DNA from: Eublepharis macularius
Lineage: Eukaryota > Chordata > Lepidosauria > Squamata > Eublepharidae
DNA: 64,000 nucleotides
NCBI RefSeq assembly: GCF_028583425.1
Contig: NC_072797.1
Location: forward strand, 20,556,001 to 20,620,000
Direction of reading: 5' to 3'
Each line of letters starts with the position of its first letter. Within the stretch, counting starts at the first letter, position 1. The notes below the pieces were generated by a model. That model worked only from the letters and a program-made list of their open reading frames with translations, made no database searches and was not told the origin of the DNA. The translations under genes were made by a program, and so were the position numbers. Positions 32,120 through 44,420 of the stretch are shown in pieces.

Positions 32120-32699
32120 TACATCTAGAATAGATTACTGCAATGTGCTCGATGTGGGGCAGCCCTTGAGAAGTGTCCAGAAACTTCAATGGATGCAGAA
32201 TGCTGCTGGCAGGATGTTGATTGGAGTAGGTCATAGGGATCATGTCACTCCAATCGTGGCCCATCTACACTGGCTCCAAATTTGTCTCTGAGTCCAATTA
32301 AAGGTGCTGATGCTAACCATGTACCGTAAGGACTGCCTACTTTTGTATGAACCTATTCAACTGCTATGGTCATCTTCCGAGGCCATGCTTCATGTGCCTC
32401 CACCTTCTGAGTTTAGGCAGGAGGCAACCCAAGAGAGGAACTTCTTAGTCAAGGCACCAAAACTGTGGAACTCCCTTCCTAGGGACATTCATCTGTCCAA
32501 CGCTGTCTTCTGTCAGTGGGTGAAGTATTTTATGTTTTGTTTGGCGTTCTCTCATGACGAGCCCTCTGTCCTGCATCTGTGTTTTTATGTGTGTATCTTA
32601 CATTTGGTTTGAATTGGTTGTATGATGTGTTTTATAATGTTCTGCTTTTAATTGGTGGTTGGGCAGAAAGATGGAATATAAACAAATAAGCAAGCGAAC

Positions 32700-33295
32700 A
32701 AACAAACAAACGTGTATTTCAGAGTAGTAGTGAGATTTGAACTGGGGCTCTCAGATCCCAATGCAGTCTCTTCGGGACTGTGCTCTACAGACTCCTGTCC
32801 TTGGACTTCCTCAACTCTTCTTATCTCAAAGATGGTGCATAGAGAACAAAAGTTCAAATAAAACCCTCAAACTTACAGATTACTAAAACATGAAGGACTG
32901 CTTGCTCCAGAATGGACCTGCTTTGCAGTTAAGATCTTCTTTGGAATCCCTACCCTATACACCATGACCTGCAGAAGTGAAGTGGATAGTTGCTAAAGAC
33001 ACGGGCTTCTCAGTGGTGGCACTTAAACTGTGGAATGCCCCTCCTACAGCTGTTCATCTGGCTCCTGGAGGACAAAAGAGCTTCTTCCACTATAATATTC
33101 CATGAGGTTTACAACATGGTACCTTGCAGGTATTCTAGTTAGAAATAAAGGTCTTGTTTCTCCAAGTAAGGGATGGTTAACACAAGACCCATGGAGCCAA
33201 ACATGTTCCTCAAGGCCATTCAATGAACTTTGCCTATTTCATTTAGAATTAATCTCATCATAAAATTAAGAATCTCATCATAAAATTAAGGAATA
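32700..33295. other. Intergenic, possible LINE scrap
   Basis: Bases about 33010-33070 (LWNAPPTAVHLAPGG frame) look like another degraded L2 C-terminal scrap. A 20-bp tandem duplication lies at about 33249-33289. The rest is unrecognised. Confidence 0.35.
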
Positions 33296-33303
33296 GGTTT
33301 CTA

Positions 33304-33636
33304 CAGGGCTTTTTTTCTGGGAAAAGAGGTGGCGAAACTCAGTGATGGAACTCAGGACCGCACAATGATGTCACTTTGGGTCAGCTGGAACAAGGGGGTT
33401 GTTTTTAAAAGTTTAAATCACCCATAATGAAAATGGTCACATGGTCAATGGCCCCCGCCCCCTGATCTCCAGACAGAAGGAAGTTTAGATTGCCGTCCGT
33501 GCCGCTGTGCACAGCAGCATGGAGGGCAATCTAAACTTCCCTCTGGAGATCAGGGGTTGGGGCCATCGGCCATGTGACCATTTTCAAGAGGTGCCGGAAC
33601 TCCATTCCACCGCATTCCTGCGGAAAAAAAGCCCTG
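33304..33636. mobile_element. hAT-like MITE, CAGGGCTTTTTTTC family
   Basis: A perfect 8-bp target duplication GGTTTCTA flanks it (33296-33303 and 33637-33644). The ends are CAGGGCTTTTTTTC and GGAAAAAAAGCCCTG. The central hairpin is built on GGAAGTTTAGATTGCC with GGCAATCTAAACTTCC. Confidence 0.92.
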
Positions 33637-33644
33637 GGTTTCTA

Positions 33645-34555
33645 AGTGTCCCTTGGCACATGGAGTGCCTGCTGATGGGTTTAATGGCCACCCATTTACT
33701 TCTTCATCAAACTCTCTTTCCCGAAGCAAAGGGCCAGTACTGGCTTTTTGATGCCTCATTGGAGCAGAAGGTGCTTCAGAAGAACCCAGGAGGCATTGCT
33801 CTTGAGTCTGCAGGGAGCACCTATTCAGAAGCTGCCGCTTCTGTTGTAGGAGAATGCTGGGCTTGCATCCTCCCAATATTTTGTGACTGGCCTCAGCAGA
33901 CCATGGTGGCAGCCATTTTGTGGCGGTGCCCACTTCCCATTTTCAGAATTCCACCATTTCAAGAGGATGGGGAGATCCTTTGTTCTAGCCGATAGATTTG
34001 CAGAAAAATGAGAGGAGAGCATTTAGAAAGCCTCATACAAGGATGCACAGAGATGATAAGAAAGAGTAATGAGAACTGTCATTGTTGCTGTTCCAGGTAA
34101 AAAAAATGGAAGATACCTTTTTCTTTGCTGAAGACATTCAAGGGGAGCGAGTGATCACTTGGCTGTGTCTATATGCAGTCAAAAGCAGGAGATCACAAAA
34201 GTGTGTTTCTGGGATGAGGAGCTGTGAGGGGTGGTTCTCTGAGTTTCCCAGTGCTTTGCCTCAAGGGCCTTTCCTGAAGTGTATCTCTGCATCGTTGTCT
34301 CCAGCGATGAATGAAAAACCACCAGTTTCGTGCTTTGTTTTGCTTCTCTCTTGCATTGAGATCAAAAGCTGCCCGGGCCCTATCTCTTACTGAATTCGAT
34401 GGCACCCCGCCCCCAGCAACTGTGTTGAAAACATTTTCCCCTTCAGCCAACCCAAATCGCCATTCTGCTCACACAAATACACACTTTCCGTATTTCTGTC
34501 CAAAAGAGAAGGTTCCTTTCTCTCTTTTTCATTCCCCTCCCTCCTTTTTGGGGGG
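33645..34555. other. Intergenic, no supported gene
   Basis: The overlapping ORFs on both strands at 33507-34022 partly lie in the MITE and show no domain. Nothing else is recognised. Confidence 0.35.
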
Positions 34556-34559
34556 CTAA

Positions 34560-35450
34560 ACCCTCATTAACTCCACTCACGCTGTCTCGCTCTGTTTGCC
34601 AGTGCTTAAGTAGCACTTAAATTTTTTCCCTCTTTTTTTTTTCCAGGAAAAAAAAGCAACCAATTAGCACCTCATCAGCTTCAATTAGAGGAGACAAAAG
34701 CTGTGTAGGGATAACTCAATGAGAGGGGATGGCATAACATCATGTAATCACTTAAGACAGCATTGACTATTCAGGGCTCTAAGAGAGTTGGGCCTATTCA
34801 CCCTTTCTTGCTTCCCTATGGATGTATTTAGGACGGCTTTGCTGGGAAGACAGGCCCCCCAGAAGTCTCAGAGTGCCTCATTCAGGGGCTACCTGTTTAC
34901 AGCTCACAGAGCAGAAGGACCTAAACAATCCTATATTGTACGCTCTGTGCTTCCTTAAACCTAGGCCTCAACAAAAAACATGTTTTCAGTGGCCGGGCCG
35001 GACAAGTTAAAGGCTGCCTTTCTCCTCATTAAGTGTCCTCCTTGTACTGTCTTCTAATTAAAGGGGAAGGGCAACAATGTATTTTCCCCCCAATGAGAGT
35101 TCTTTGGAGCAGTTAATTTGGTGACTGTACTAAATGCCTTTAAACATTAATTAGTGTGGAAGGAACCCTAATTTCCTCGGCCGCTTTTCCCTCCCCCTTG
35201 TTTTCACATAGGCTTGGATGAGTCTCCATAATGAAATTACCTCATTAATGCCTTTCTTCTTGCACAGTAACTCATTCAGGAGCTCCCATTTAAGTTTTAA
35301 TTTGATGCTGTCAAATGCAAAGCAGAAAAAAAAAAGGAAAAAAAGAGACGAAGACTTCATGGTTTGATTACTGCATCCCCCCCACCCCAGCCTCTCTCTA
35401 ACAAGTGGACAGATTTAAATTATTAAGATGGCAAGTAGCGAGTTATAATT
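34560..35450. other. Repeat-free stretch, possible conserved non-coding element
   Basis: It is free of recognisable repeats, with many ATTAA/TAATT words: CAATTAGCACCTCATCAGC, CTTCAATTAGAGGAG, ACATTAATTAGTG and GAAATTACCTCATTAATG. The cluster resembles developmental enhancers. This is a judgement from composition only. Confidence 0.35.
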
Positions 35451-37310
35451 GGATACAAGCAGCACTTCAGAGAATATTAGAAGCTTTCCAAGGCTGGCCT
35501 ATGTAGTCTGCGGGCTATTAACTGCATCCAACTGGGTTGCTTCGTGGGTTTTCTTCACCCCCGGAATTAACCGTACCTTCATGTCTGTGAAGCAAAGAGC
35601 TGGTTTGGATAAACAAGAATTAAATAGATTTACAATTAAATCAACATGGTTGGCACTCCTTGATGAGTTCAGGCCTTCCTTTTGTCTTGACCTGGCCTCA
35701 TCATTTGTGACTGTTGTTAAACTGGGGAGCCCTCTTATGTTACAGCCGACTTAAGAGCCAGTCTCCTATTGAATGGGCAACCAAGGAGAACGTTGGAGAT
35801 TTACAGTGCCCTCATAAGTGGAGTTACACCCTTCTAAGCCCATTGCCTTCAATGGACTCAGAACGGTGTTATCTCTGCTTAGGATGGGCCTGTTAGTTGT
35901 TTATAAAATTTATGTTCTGGCTTTCTGGTTTTTTTTTAAACATTCAAGGTGGCAAACAATAAATATAAAACTTCTCAACATAAAATACACATAACAGCAA
36001 CAAACTACCCATTAAAATCAATAGCATCTGTAAACCAGCACTCACAATTGGAAAACCTATATCAACATAGCAACAGTTGATTCCCTGCTAAGGTCCTCTG
36101 GAACAAATAAATGTGTTTTTAGACTTTGTCCGCAGGCCCTGGTACCGGTCATAGCTCCTGGAGATAGAGTTCCATAAGGTCGCTGAGAAGTCTTGTCCTT
36201 AGAATTCTGCTATAACTCATCAGATAACTGTTAGGTTCCTTTTTGAGGACACATCAATTTACCTCAGTTGGTACCTGGATAGGTTCATGTTAGGATTTCC
36301 CTGCTGGGGAAAGAGTCCCTGCTTTGATTTTTCTTCTCCCTTTAGAAAAGGAAATCCACGAGTCTTTGGTTTCACACTATTTTGTTTCCTTGGGCTGAAT
36401 TTTCCTATTCAAGTGACACATTTTTCAACATTAAACAGATAAGAACAGATAATTTGGTAGAGAATGTTTAGCCTCAAAGCCAAAAGGCCGAGAAGTGATT
36501 TTCAACATTATTTTTAGCATATAGCATATAAAAACTGCTTAAGAAATGACACATATATGACGTAAAATATGGCACAAAGGAAAACAAATGAATTGGCAAC
36601 ATCAACTTACAAAAACGAAAGGAAGTAAACAAAAACGCACATTGCCAGTTTCCTCAGTTCATACTCAGTTCATAAGAGTAGAGACAGACAGAAATGTGAA
36701 GCTCTGGAGAAGAGGAAGAACCCCAATATTCTTTGTAGGGGAAGTGTCCTTTTTCCCCTCAGGGTGCCCACAAACCCTGATATCTCTAAATGGGATAAAA
36801 AGAGATTAGGGGAAAATGTTAAAAAGAGTTGTGGCAAGGTATCTTCCTTGTTAGCAATGGTAAAAATTCCTAGAATAATAATTAAAATGGTCTCTTCTCC
36901 GGCTCACAGATTGAGAAACGAGTTTCCAGAAGTCTGATCCTGTCCACATTATTCAAAATTAAGCTCCACCGAGGGCCAAACTACACAACATCCTTCGGGT
37001 TCCCTGGACCTGAATTGCTGTCCCTGCAGATGCATAGCAACTAAGGGGGCAGTAATTTTTAAAAGCCTGCAGGGGCCCGATTTGGTTCAGGACTGTGACT
37101 TGTGGGGGAGGGGGGAGGCTCCTGCATTCTCCCCCATGACATTTTCCTGAACTGAAATCACCCCCAGTGGGGAGTTATTTGCCCCATTTTGGAGCGGCTT
37201 ACCATAGAGATTGGGGAAAATGCTTAAGAGTGTCCCCATTGGTGCTGTCCCCTCATTTTTTCTACCTTTCCTCTACTGCTCAACTGACCAAAGATGAGGG
37301 CATGAGAGTG
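35451..37310. other. Intergenic, no supported gene
   Basis: There are LINE-like 3' scraps around 35890-36260 (TATAAAATTTATGTTCTGG, then ATAAATGTGTTTTTAGAC and TTCCATAAGGTCGC). The ORFs here have no domain. The region is otherwise unrecognised. Confidence 0.35.
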
Positions 37311-37315
37311 TGTGG

Positions 37316-37540
37316 TAGGGTTGCCAACCTCCAGGTGGTGGCTGGAGATCTCCTGGAATTACAACTGATCTCCAGGCCATAGCAATCAGTTCCCCTGCAG
37401 AAAATGGCTGTTTTGGAGGGTGGCCCGAATGGCATTATACCCTGCAGAAATCCCTCTCCTCCTCAAATCCTGCCCTCTCCAGGCGTCACCTCCAAAATCC
37501 CAAGGAATTTCCCAACCTGGAGCTGGCAACCCTGGGGGGA
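37316..37540. mobile_element. MITE, TAGGGTTGCCA family
   Basis: The left end is TAGGGTTGCCAACCTCCAGG and the right end AACCTGGAGCTGGCAACCCT. The interior matches 20945-21163. The target duplication is not readable. Confidence 0.8.
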
Positions 37541-37625
37541 AGGAGATTGTTTGCTGCCACCAGGCAAAATGGTAGGCCTATGTAACTGTTTCGGATTGCA
37601 CTGCAATGGCCTGAGGGCAAGTACA

Positions 37626-37846
37626 TAGGGTGGCCATCTCCAGGTAGGGAAATTCCTGGAGATTTGGGTGGGGGGAGCCTGAGGAGGGTGGGATTTGGGG
37701 AGGGGAGAGATCTCAGCAGGGCATAATGCCATAGAAGCCACCCTCCAAAGCAGCTATTTTCTCCAGGGAAGCTGTGTCTCATGGCCTGGAAATCAGTCGT
37801 TATTCTGGGAGATCTCTGGCCATCACCGGGTGGTTGGCATCCCTAC
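37626..37846. mobile_element. MITE, TAGGGTTGCCA family (opposite orientation)
   Basis: TAGGGTGGCCATCTCCAGG at the left and GGTGGTTGGCATCCCTA at the right. The interior GGAGGGTGGGATTTGGGGAG and CTCCAAAGCAGCTATTTTC is the reverse of the neighbour at 37316. Confidence 0.8.
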
Positions 37847-38191
37847 TTGAAGTACATGCATGTTCATGTGAGCCCTGCTGGATCTAACCAGTGGTCTATC
37901 TAGTTGTGTGTCCCTCAGTGGCTGCTCTACAAGGTCCTCAGCAGAGGCACAGAATCCGAAACAGCCCCCACTGCTTCCTTCCACAGCAACAGGCATTCAG
38001 ACTCTATATGGAAAAAAAAGCATCTCTATTTGTTTTCATTCAGGGCTTATAATAGTTTTAGGGGTAATTTTACTATGGGTGGCTTCTCTCTTTCCTCCCC
38101 AGGCAGCCCCTTTCTCAATAAGGGGCCTGCCCTGCACAGCTCTCGTTTAGCTTTAAAAGACACTTGCAAGGTCAGATCACAGATACCCCCT

Positions 38192-38403
38192 TAGGGTTGC
38201 CAATTCTGGGTTGGAAAATTGCTGGAGATTTGGGTGGAGCCTGGGGAGGGTGGAGTTTGGGGAGGGAGGGACCTCAGCAGGGTGTAATGCTAAAGAGCTG
38301 ATGCTCCAAAGCAGCCATTTTCTCCATGGGAACTGATCTCTGTTATCTGGAGATCAGTTTTAATTCAGGGGATTCCAGGGCCCACTTGGAAGTTGGCAAC
38401 CCC
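38192..38403. mobile_element. MITE, TAGGGTTGCCA family
   Basis: TAGGGTTGCCAATTCTGGG to GGAAGTTGGCAACCCC. The interior is in the same orientation as 37626. The flanking TACCCCCT and TACTCCCA may be a worn target duplication. Confidence 0.75.
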
Positions 38404-38559
38404 TACTCCCAGTATCTCAAGGCCTTTCAGTCACTTCAGTTTTGGCACTCCAACCTTGCATAATGGGAGAGCACACTATTCACAAATAGCACAATTATCC
38501 ATGGTTGCCATTATGTGTGATTAGGCCAATGTGAATATTTTACGTCTTAGGTGTGCCAT

Positions 38560-39010
38560 GAACAAATACCCTCGAAAATCTGAGTAGATAAAAGTTTTGG
38601 AGTTTGCGTCAATGGCAAAACTTACTTCACTGATTAGGGAAAAGACATTAGTTACATTTTTGACAGAATGGAAACCGTTTATAGACTTTTTACATGAAAT
38701 GGATAATAAGAAGAACTTGATGACATTTGTATTTTATTTATGGATTAAGAATCATGAACAATAGAAAAAAGAGAGCTCTTATGTTTAACTTAGAATAAGT
38801 GAGTCTCTGAATATGCTCCATATTTGTGGCAGAGAAAATAAGAACTCAATCTGTAGTTTAGTTTTAGGGTTTTTTTTTCTTTTCTCTGTCTCCCCCCCCC
38901 CTTTTATGTATTGTTAGTGTGTTTTCTTTTTAGAATGTTTTTTTAAAAAATATTCTATGTTTGTTGTCTATAGCTTTTATGTTATTGTATATAGTTTAAA
39001 TTTTAAAAAA
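38560..39010 (+). pseudogene. L1 LINE 3' end (ORF2 C terminus, 3'UTR, A-rich tail)
   Basis: One frame reads AKLTSLIREKTLVTFLTEW, then KPFIDFLHEMDNKKNLMT, the style of the C-terminal end of vertebrate L1 ORF2. A T-rich 3'UTR and an A-rich end (39002-39035) follow. It is 5' truncated. Confidence 0.65.
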
Positions 39011-39389
39011 AACATGCTAAAAAAAGAAGAAGAAAATCTGAGTTTCTGTCTATTGAAGCTGGAAAATAAATGCGTAGTCCTATTCTCACAACATCATGAC
39101 CACATGTAGCATAAGTTTCCTTTATGTGCATTTGGATTGTCAAAATCATAACAATTAAACAGGCTTTCAGTCTCATAGCTGGCCTAATGACTCTTCTCAG
39201 AGGGAACCAAAACAATGCACAACGTTAAAAGCATGAAATAAGTCCATACAACTCAGGAGGCTTTTTGACTGAAAGTGTTGATTTTTTTTAAAACTAGGAA
39301 ATTCCAAGAAAAATACGCAAAACACCAAAACATATATAAGTTTGAATGCCATGTTCTTATTTTAATATCATGACCTTTACAGGAAAAAC

Positions 39390-40430
39390 ACAAAAAATGC
39401 CATTATGATCAGAAAAGAAAACAACCTTCAAATCATTTCATTTTCAAAAACAGCATCCCAGAAACGAATGTGGGTTCCCGCCCGCCCCCCCCGCCCCACA
39501 ATTCGTTTGAAAATCATTTTTCTTCTACCCAGTCTTTGCCAAGTCTAACAAGGTTTGTTAACTTAATCTCAGGAGTTTCCCACATCATTATAATCCAATC
39601 AGGGCTCTTTGGAAAAAGTTGGATACCCTTCTGAACCTTGCTATTTCTAGCCCTGTGGCTCACGAGTCGGCTTTGATACCAACTCTATCTTCTTCACCGA
39701 TATGAAAAGAAACCATCATATCTCTTTTTTATTAGAATCAGATAGCACACTTCATATTTTCATACTTAAGGGCGTTATTGAGATTCTTAGGCTAAAAATT
39801 TCTACCAGAATATATTTCTCAAGGCAAAACAGATACACTTTTTTGCTGCAAAGCCATTGTACAGTAAGTGAACCCATATGCGCTTGAAATCCCTTGGCGC
39901 CATATACCTAACGTTATAGTGACCTGGCCTCGCTGCTTAGGAAAGTCTTAGCGCCGTTAGAACGGTAATCTGCAAGCCACAACACAGGCCCAGCCTTCTG
40001 TATATTTAACTTCCATATGAAATTGCTGAATCAGGAAATCTGATACTATTGGATTAGTTATCATCTACCACAATTATAGTAGATGATCATGAGCGTTTTC
40101 TTGCTTTGCATGCTAATGTTACACCTTTTGCATTTCATTTGACCATCTGACCACCCTGTTTGCAATATTTTCCCCCTCTGTGCCCATTATGCCTGTCTGT
40201 ATCTGCCAGCTGAGGACAAACTTCATGTCGCTGATAAACAGGGAAACGTATGCCACACGATAAATGTGTTAAACTTTAAGGCGGCACAAAGCTCCTTTTC
40301 TGTCATCATCGTCATCCCGATTTAGAAGGCTTGGGGAGCAGCAAATTTTCTTTCTGCCTGAATATACGACTTGCCAGTGCCATCTAGTGGGAAAGGGCTG
40401 CAATCAGACACCAGGTCAAACACCCTTCCG
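39390..40430. other. Repeat-poor stretch, possible conserved non-coding DNA
   Basis: A C-run lies at 39480-39498. The rest has no recognised repeat or gene and is AT-rich. A short inverted pair sits near 40063-40086 (ATCATCTACCAC with GTAGATGAT). Interest is from composition only. Confidence 0.25.
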
Positions 40431-40564
40431 GCTTGTTGGCATACTCATGTTTACCCTACATGCTCATCTTGCTCCCCTCTCTCTCCCCCCTCCCTTTCTG
40501 TGCCAAGCATGATTTTTAAAATCCTGGTCTAAAACTAATTCCAGTTCTCTCTCCAGTAAAGAGA

Positions 40565-40775
40565 TAGCATGGTGTCGTGTCGTGTTTAGAATGCTGGATG
40601 AAGTCTTGGGAGACCCAGGTCAGCATCCTCCATATGGAAGCTTGCTGGGTGAGCTTGGGACAATCACTGACTTTTAGGCTAAAATTCGTTGCAAGATGGT
40701 TGTGAGGATAAAATGGGAGAGGTGAGAGAACCATGTGGGCTGCCCTGAGGAAGGGTGGGGCAAAGGAAGGACGGG
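40565..40775 (+). repeat. tRNA-derived SINE (family D), degraded
   Basis: AGCATGGTGTCGTGTCGTG, AGACCCAGGTCAGCATCC, GCTTGCTGGGTGAGCTTGGG and GATGGTTGTGAGGATAAA give the family D order. Confidence 0.65.
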
Positions 40776-41227
40776 GTAAAAACGTATGAAATGCCATAAT
40801 GTACAAATATGGGCACATGACAAGCAACCACAGCTAGTCCAGCCACCACTCACCCCCATGAGCCAAGATTCTAGATTTCCAGGCTTAGAATTCCAGTGGG
40901 GACAGGAGTAGGGGAAGTAACCCTTATGTCTACCTCTGTATGTCACATGTAACGGGAGTTAGTTTTCAACCAGGATCCCTACACTAAGCTCCGTGTAAGA
41001 AGGGAGCACAGCAGATGCATGTTCAAACCTGGCAACAAACTGTGGTGTGCACATGCATGCTCAATATCAGCTTGATATGATGTCTGAATGCAGAAATCGG
41101 AAACCACTTTTTTGTGTGTGCAAAAAGCTAAGAAAAGAGAAAAAGAAGCCTGGGTCTGCTAGACTGATGTCAGAGCTCTTTTCAGATGATACTGTTGAAC
41201 TTTAGGGATGAATCCCAAAGGTGGGTA
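40776..41227. other. Intergenic, nothing recognised
   Basis: No supported feature. Confidence 0.3.
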
Positions 41228-41527
41228 GGTAAAGGTAGTCCCCTGTGCAAGCACCAAGTCATTGCTGACCCATGGGGAGACGTCACATCACGACGTTTTC
41301 TTGGCAGACTTTTTACAGGGTGGTTTGCATTCGCCTTCCCCAGTCATCTACGCGTTACCCTCAGGAAACTGGGTACTCATTTTACCAACCTCGGAAGGAT
41401 GGAAGGCTGAGTCAACCTTGAGCCGGCTACCTGAACCCAACTTCTGTCAGGATCGAACTCAGGTCGTGACTCGTGAGCAGAGCTTGGACTGCAATACTGC
41501 AACTTACCACTCTGAGTCATGGGGCTC
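41228..41527 (-). repeat. tRNA-related SINE (family C)
   Basis: It has the same blocks as 30718-31022: GTAAAGGTAGTCCCCTGTGC, CTCGGAAGGATGGAAGGC and GGATCGAACTCAGGTC. Confidence 0.8.
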
Positions 41528-41688
41528 TATGAATCCCAAAGGGATTTTAAAAAAGTGATTGCATTGAAATGGGAAATGATTGCCTATTTAATACTTCCTA
41601 AACTGGCTTTGTGTGCTCTGAGTTGGGTCAGTGTGTAGCCAAAGATATTTACTGCTTCACAATGTGCAACTGTCCAGAAAGCCCTGCC

Positions 41689-41901
41689 TAGGGTTGCCAG
41701 TCTCCAGGTGGGTGCTGTAGATATCCTGGAATTACAACTGATCTTCAGAATACAGAGATCAGTTCCACTGGAGAAAATGGCTGCTTTGGAGGGTGGACTT
41801 TATGGCATTATACCACACTGAGGTCCCTTCCCAATCCTCAGCCTCCCCAGGCTCCACCCCCAAATCTCCAGCCGTTTCCCAACCCAGAGTTGGCAACTCT
41901 A
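41689..41901. mobile_element. hAT-like MITE, TAGGGTTGCCA family
   Basis: The ends are TAGGGTTGCCAGTCTCCAGG and AGAGTTGGCAACTCTA. The target duplication is GCCCTGCC/GTCCTGCC (7 of 8). Confidence 0.88.
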
Positions 41902-42626
41902 GTCCTGCCTTCAAGGATGTCTTCTGTGAGCCAAATCTAGAATCATGATTAGCAGAGAAAGATGATGATGAAGTAAACCGATTTGTTGTTGTTGAGTTGG
42001 CAACAGAGAAACAATCATGATAGCAAAAAGGACTGGGGGGAAAGATTAACATTCTCACAATTCAGAGGTTATTTTTGTTTGGGGAGAGGGGAAGAGGTCT
42101 ACCCCCTTGCAAGTAATGCTTTTGATCCAAAAATTGAAACTAGAGAATATCTGGCACAGCCTTGCTATGTGTTCCCGCAGTTTTATATACATTTTATTCA
42201 CGAATTATATGCACTGGCTTTGAGTATCAACTTTCACGGTGGTGTTATTGAATGGAATCTGCACAACTTTCTCCAAAGAAGCATCTCGATTTAATTTAAA
42301 ATTGGGATATCAAATTCCCCCCAGCCAACACAACACTGTTTTCAGTTGCTGAGGAAATGTGGTTCTTCGCCCATGTAGCCTAAGATAAATATTATGGCTG
42401 TATGGGAGATGACTAGAATGAAGATTCAAAATGGGTAATTGTATCTCTGAATATTCTCTTAAAATGTAATGTTCAAATTGCTGAATTCTGGATTCCATCC
42501 ATGGTTGGATCTGTACGTTAAATAAAATGTGGAACAAAAAGGAACTTTCCACCTGTAAGTACTTGATTCAAAGTAAGACCTGAATTTCGGTATATATGCT
42601 TCTGGGAATTTACACTATGTATCTTA
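41902..42626. other. Intergenic, no supported gene
   Basis: The ORF at 41983-42294 has no recognised domain. The block at about 42130-42570 may be a LINE fragment but carries no diagnostic motif. Confidence 0.3.
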
Positions 42627-42833
42627 GAGTCTCTCTACACAATACTTTTGATACGTGTTCTTCACGTGTTGGGAGACGCAATGTTAGCCAGGAAGCGTCG
42701 TTTTAAATGACAGAGCCAGTGAAGATTGTTCCGGAGGGACAGATTCTCTCACAACCCTCCGTTGCCTCTGGCATCTCCCCTTCTGGAGCCTTTGCCCTGC
42801 TGAGGCTCAGTTAATTCAAAGATTTAAGCAGTT
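42627..42833. repeat. AGTCTCTCTACACAA repeat, partial
   Basis: It is paralogous to 19012-19228: GAGACGCAATGTTAGCCAGG, ATGACAGAGCCAGTG and CTCAGTTAATTCAAAG. Confidence 0.65.
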
Positions 42834-43021
42834 ATCATTCTTCTTGCAGCAACTTTTGCTTCACGCTACTCCGGATGCCATTTTAGACCAAGCCTGTAAG
42901 AGTCTCTCTACAGCATTTGCTCTTACTCTACTTGTCACTATTAAAGGTAAAGAAATTCTACCAGGAATATCTATATATCTATATCTATATCAATCGATCG
43001 ATTGATTGATCGATAGATATA

Positions 43022-43170
43022 GGCTGATTCTGCACACGTTGGATAATGCACTTTCAATGCAGTTTATCAATCGTTTGAGGTGGATTTTTTGTTCCGCACA
43101 TGAAAAAATCCATTCCAAATTATCTATAAAGAGGATTGGAAGTGCATTATCCAACATGTGCGGAATCACT
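43022..43170. mobile_element. Foldback MITE, GATTCTGCACACGTTGGATA family
   Basis: CTGATTCTGCACACGTTGG at the left and CCAACATGTGCGGAATCA at the right. The interior is the reverse of 31970-32119, since the element is near-palindromic. Confidence 0.82.
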
Positions 43171-43359
43171 AATAGATTGAGAGATAAATATAAATATAAA
43201 TTGAGCGAGAGAGTAAACATCCCCTTGCAAAAATGGCCTTTATACAACGGATGCATTTACAGAGCATTAGTTTTGCGCTCCGTCTAGAAGTAGAAATGTG
43301 CCACCTCTCCTCCTATATGCTCAGATCTAACTCAGCATTTAATGTGCTTAAAGGAGTAA

Positions 43360-43585
43360 ATAGAGAGCCTGAGTGGTGGAGTGGTTAGAGTGTCAAACTA
43401 GGACTGGGAAAATCTGGGTTCACTCCCTACAGCACAGAAGCTCGCTGGATGACCTTAGGTCAGTCATATACTCTCAGCCTAACCTACCTCGCAGGGTTAT
43501 TGTGGAGATAAAATAGAGGAGAGGAAACCCACATATGACACTTAGAGCCCCTTGGAGGAAATGTAGGGTTAAAAGTGGATTATAT
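43360..43585 (+). repeat. tRNA-derived SINE (family D)
   Basis: GAGTGGTGGAGTGGTTAGAG (A box), TCTGGGTTCACTCCC (B box), GGTCAGTCATATACTCTCAG and GGAGATAAAATAGAGGAGAG. The tail runs into the GAATA array. Confidence 0.8.
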
Positions 43586-43662
43586 GAATAGAATAGAATA
43601 GAATAGAATAGAATAGAATAGAATAGAATAGAATAGAATAGAATAGAATAGAATAGAATAGA
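43586..43662. repeat. (GAATA)n microsatellite
   Basis: About 15 perfect pentamer copies form the tail of the adjacent SINE. The minus-strand ORF here (ILFYS repeats) is an artefact of this array. Confidence 0.97.
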
Positions 43663-44019
43663 TGAAACCAATGAGAAAATGCCTCCCCCAGACTGGATGA
43701 AAGGATTGCAAGATTTTTGCTCACCACTAGAAGTCACAAAAGAGCAAAATCAAGCATACAGTCTGATGGGGTGGGGTGTGCTTTCTATTCGTTCCTTGTG
43801 ATTTCTTCCTCTTTTGGGTCCTACAGTGCAACAAAACGGGACAAACACAATAAACGCCCCCCCTCCCCAGCTTGTACTTTATCAGAAAATACACATCTTT
43901 ACTTGTTAATGTATACTTGTTTATGTATGGAATTTCTTACTGTTAGCCTTACACATCACATTCAAACATCCCTATCATTTATTCATGGGGGAGGCGGGGA
44001 GGGGACAACAGGCCACTTT

Positions 44020-44420
44020 TAGCAGTTTTTTGTTTTGTTTTAATTTTTTTATTTCAGATAAGAAACTCAAACATATACATAAAAACATAACTGCATCATA
44101 TAGTAAACCAAATCATATATCTACAATCGTTCACTACTTCAGTCATCAATAACCATCTGGATCAGAGATGAATCTAAACACATCTAAAACCCTATAAGAG
44201 ATAAATAAAGTGAATGTTACTATAAATGGAATCAAATTGTCATTAATTAAATCATATACTTATATAGAACGTGCCCTTATATATTCCTAATTTCCTACTT
44301 CTATTTAAATATCTTTCCGTCTATCATATTTTATAATAGTTGTTCTTAATTATTCTTAATTTTCAGCTACATAATCTAAAAATATTTTCCATTTTTCCAG
44401 GAATTCTCGGCGTGGCCTAT
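44020..44420 (-). repeat. AT-rich dispersed sequence, possibly a LINE 3' end
   Basis: It starts with a T-rich run (TTTTAATTTTTTTATTTC), as a reversed A-tail would, followed by AT-rich non-coding sequence. The assignment is uncertain. Confidence 0.3.

Larger units (their letters stand above)
31480..32690 (+). pseudogene. L2-like LINE ORF2 C-terminal region, interrupted
   Basis: Fragments in order: VPLKEQVHSLGVLLDPGLLL with DKQVAAVTRSAF; (insert 31648-31862); LDLISQLRLSLGRKDLAAVV and HALI; (insert 31970-32119); SRIDYCNVL, LQWMQNAAGRMLIGVGHRDH, VTPIVAHLHWL and APKLWNSLPRDIH. These are consecutive C-terminal motifs of the L2 reverse transcriptase ORF. Stops and shifts make it dead. The 3'UTR runs to the AAACAAATAAG repeats near 32690. 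Confidence 0.85.

Noticed and set aside
43474..43737. Minus-strand ORF with ILFYS repeats
   Set aside because: Pure translation of the GAATA microsatellite.
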